Origin: Bowdeniella nasicola
GTDB taxonomy: Bacteria > Actinomycetota > Actinomycetes > Actinomycetales > Actinomycetaceae
Direction: 5' to 3'
DNA: 50,413 nt
NCBI GenBank assembly: GCA_030537895.1
Contig: JAUNVA010000014.1
Coordinates: 1 to 50,413, forward strand
Shown: one piece after another, positions 50,362 through 50,413 of the stretch
Numbering within the stretch: the stretch's first letter is position 1
Layout of the letters: the number at the start of each line of letters is the position of its first letter
Program-made: the position numbers and the translations under genes
The notes under the pieces: model-generated
The model's database searches: none
Seen by the model: the letters and a program-made list of their open reading frames with translations, nothing else
What the model was told of the DNA's origin: nothing

Positions 50362-50413
50362 TGGGCGATACTGGGTTCGAACCAGTGACCTCTTCCGTGT
50401 CAGGGAAGCGCGC
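50362..50413 (-). tRNA. tRNA-Val (anticodon GAC), 5' end outside the window
   Basis: The 3' two-thirds of a tRNA are visible: anticodon stem TTCCC/GAAGA-like with loop TGACACG (GAC), T arm CTGGTTCGAACCAG and acceptor strand ATCGCCC plus A. The D arm and 5' acceptor strand lie beyond base 50413. Confidence 0.9.

Overview
The window is about 50.4 kb of GC-rich chromosome from an actinobacterium. The gene orders are typical of the phylum: thrS-HIT-pgsA-patA-pimA-nudix-yebC-ruvCAB-yajC-secDF-apt-rel, and parA-scpA-scpB-rluB-tyrA-cmk-plsC-der. Phosphatidylinositol mannoside genes (pgsA, an acyltransferase, pimA) and a Drr-type exporter agree with this. Small size, absence of pdxS/pdxT at its usual place and fimbria-like surface genes would suit an Actinomycetaceae-like organism, but I cannot fix the genus from sequence alone.

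Layout. 1-1.9 kb: the N-terminal part of a secreted repeat protein (cut by the window edge) and a CPBP membrane protease. 2.08-6.7 kb: an island of visibly lower GC with a GtrB-like glycosyltransferase, a GtrA-like flippase and a large multi-pass membrane protein. It is flanked on the left by a 60-residue relic of a second GtrB copy and on the right by eroded sequence and tRNA-Pro. 6.9-17 kb (minus strand): an MmpL-type transporter, then der, plsC, cmk, tyrA, rluB, scpB, scpA, parA (chromosome segregation, ribosome and membrane housekeeping) and a YciO-type protein. 17-19.7 kb (plus): a three-gene ABC exporter behind a DtxR/IdeR-like box. 19.7-24.9 kb: aspS, an MFS transporter and a DEAD-box helicase. 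24.9-30.3 kb (minus): a metallo-hydrolase, then hisS translationally coupled to two paired dynamin-like GTPases. 30.4-32.6 kb (plus): a DUF349 protein and a lone AbiEi-like protein whose 3' end overlaps rel. 32.5-48.6 kb (minus): stringent response (rel), purine salvage (apt), Sec translocation (yajC-secD-secF), Holliday junction processing (ruvCAB), yebC, a membrane-anchored Nudix protein, early PIM biosynthesis (pgsA, patA, pimA), a HIT protein and thrS.

48.6-50.4 kb is the accessory end: a broken phage-like reading frame, a near-consensus promoter driving a 36-residue membrane peptide, a second 51-residue membrane peptide, a 68-residue excisionase-like HTH protein, and a truncated tyrosine integrase abutting a tRNA-Cys/tRNA-Gly/tRNA-Val cluster. 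This looks like the residue of an integrative element at a tRNA site that has kept an actively promoted micro-operon. It is the least explained part of the window.

Most housekeeping genes are packed with ATGA/TGATG overlaps, so long polycistronic units are likely. Several unit-leading genes (the GtrB-like gene, the YciO gene and the metallo-hydrolase gene) have a -10 hexamer 6-7 nt before the start codon and no Shine-Dalgarno sequence, suggesting leaderless mRNAs.
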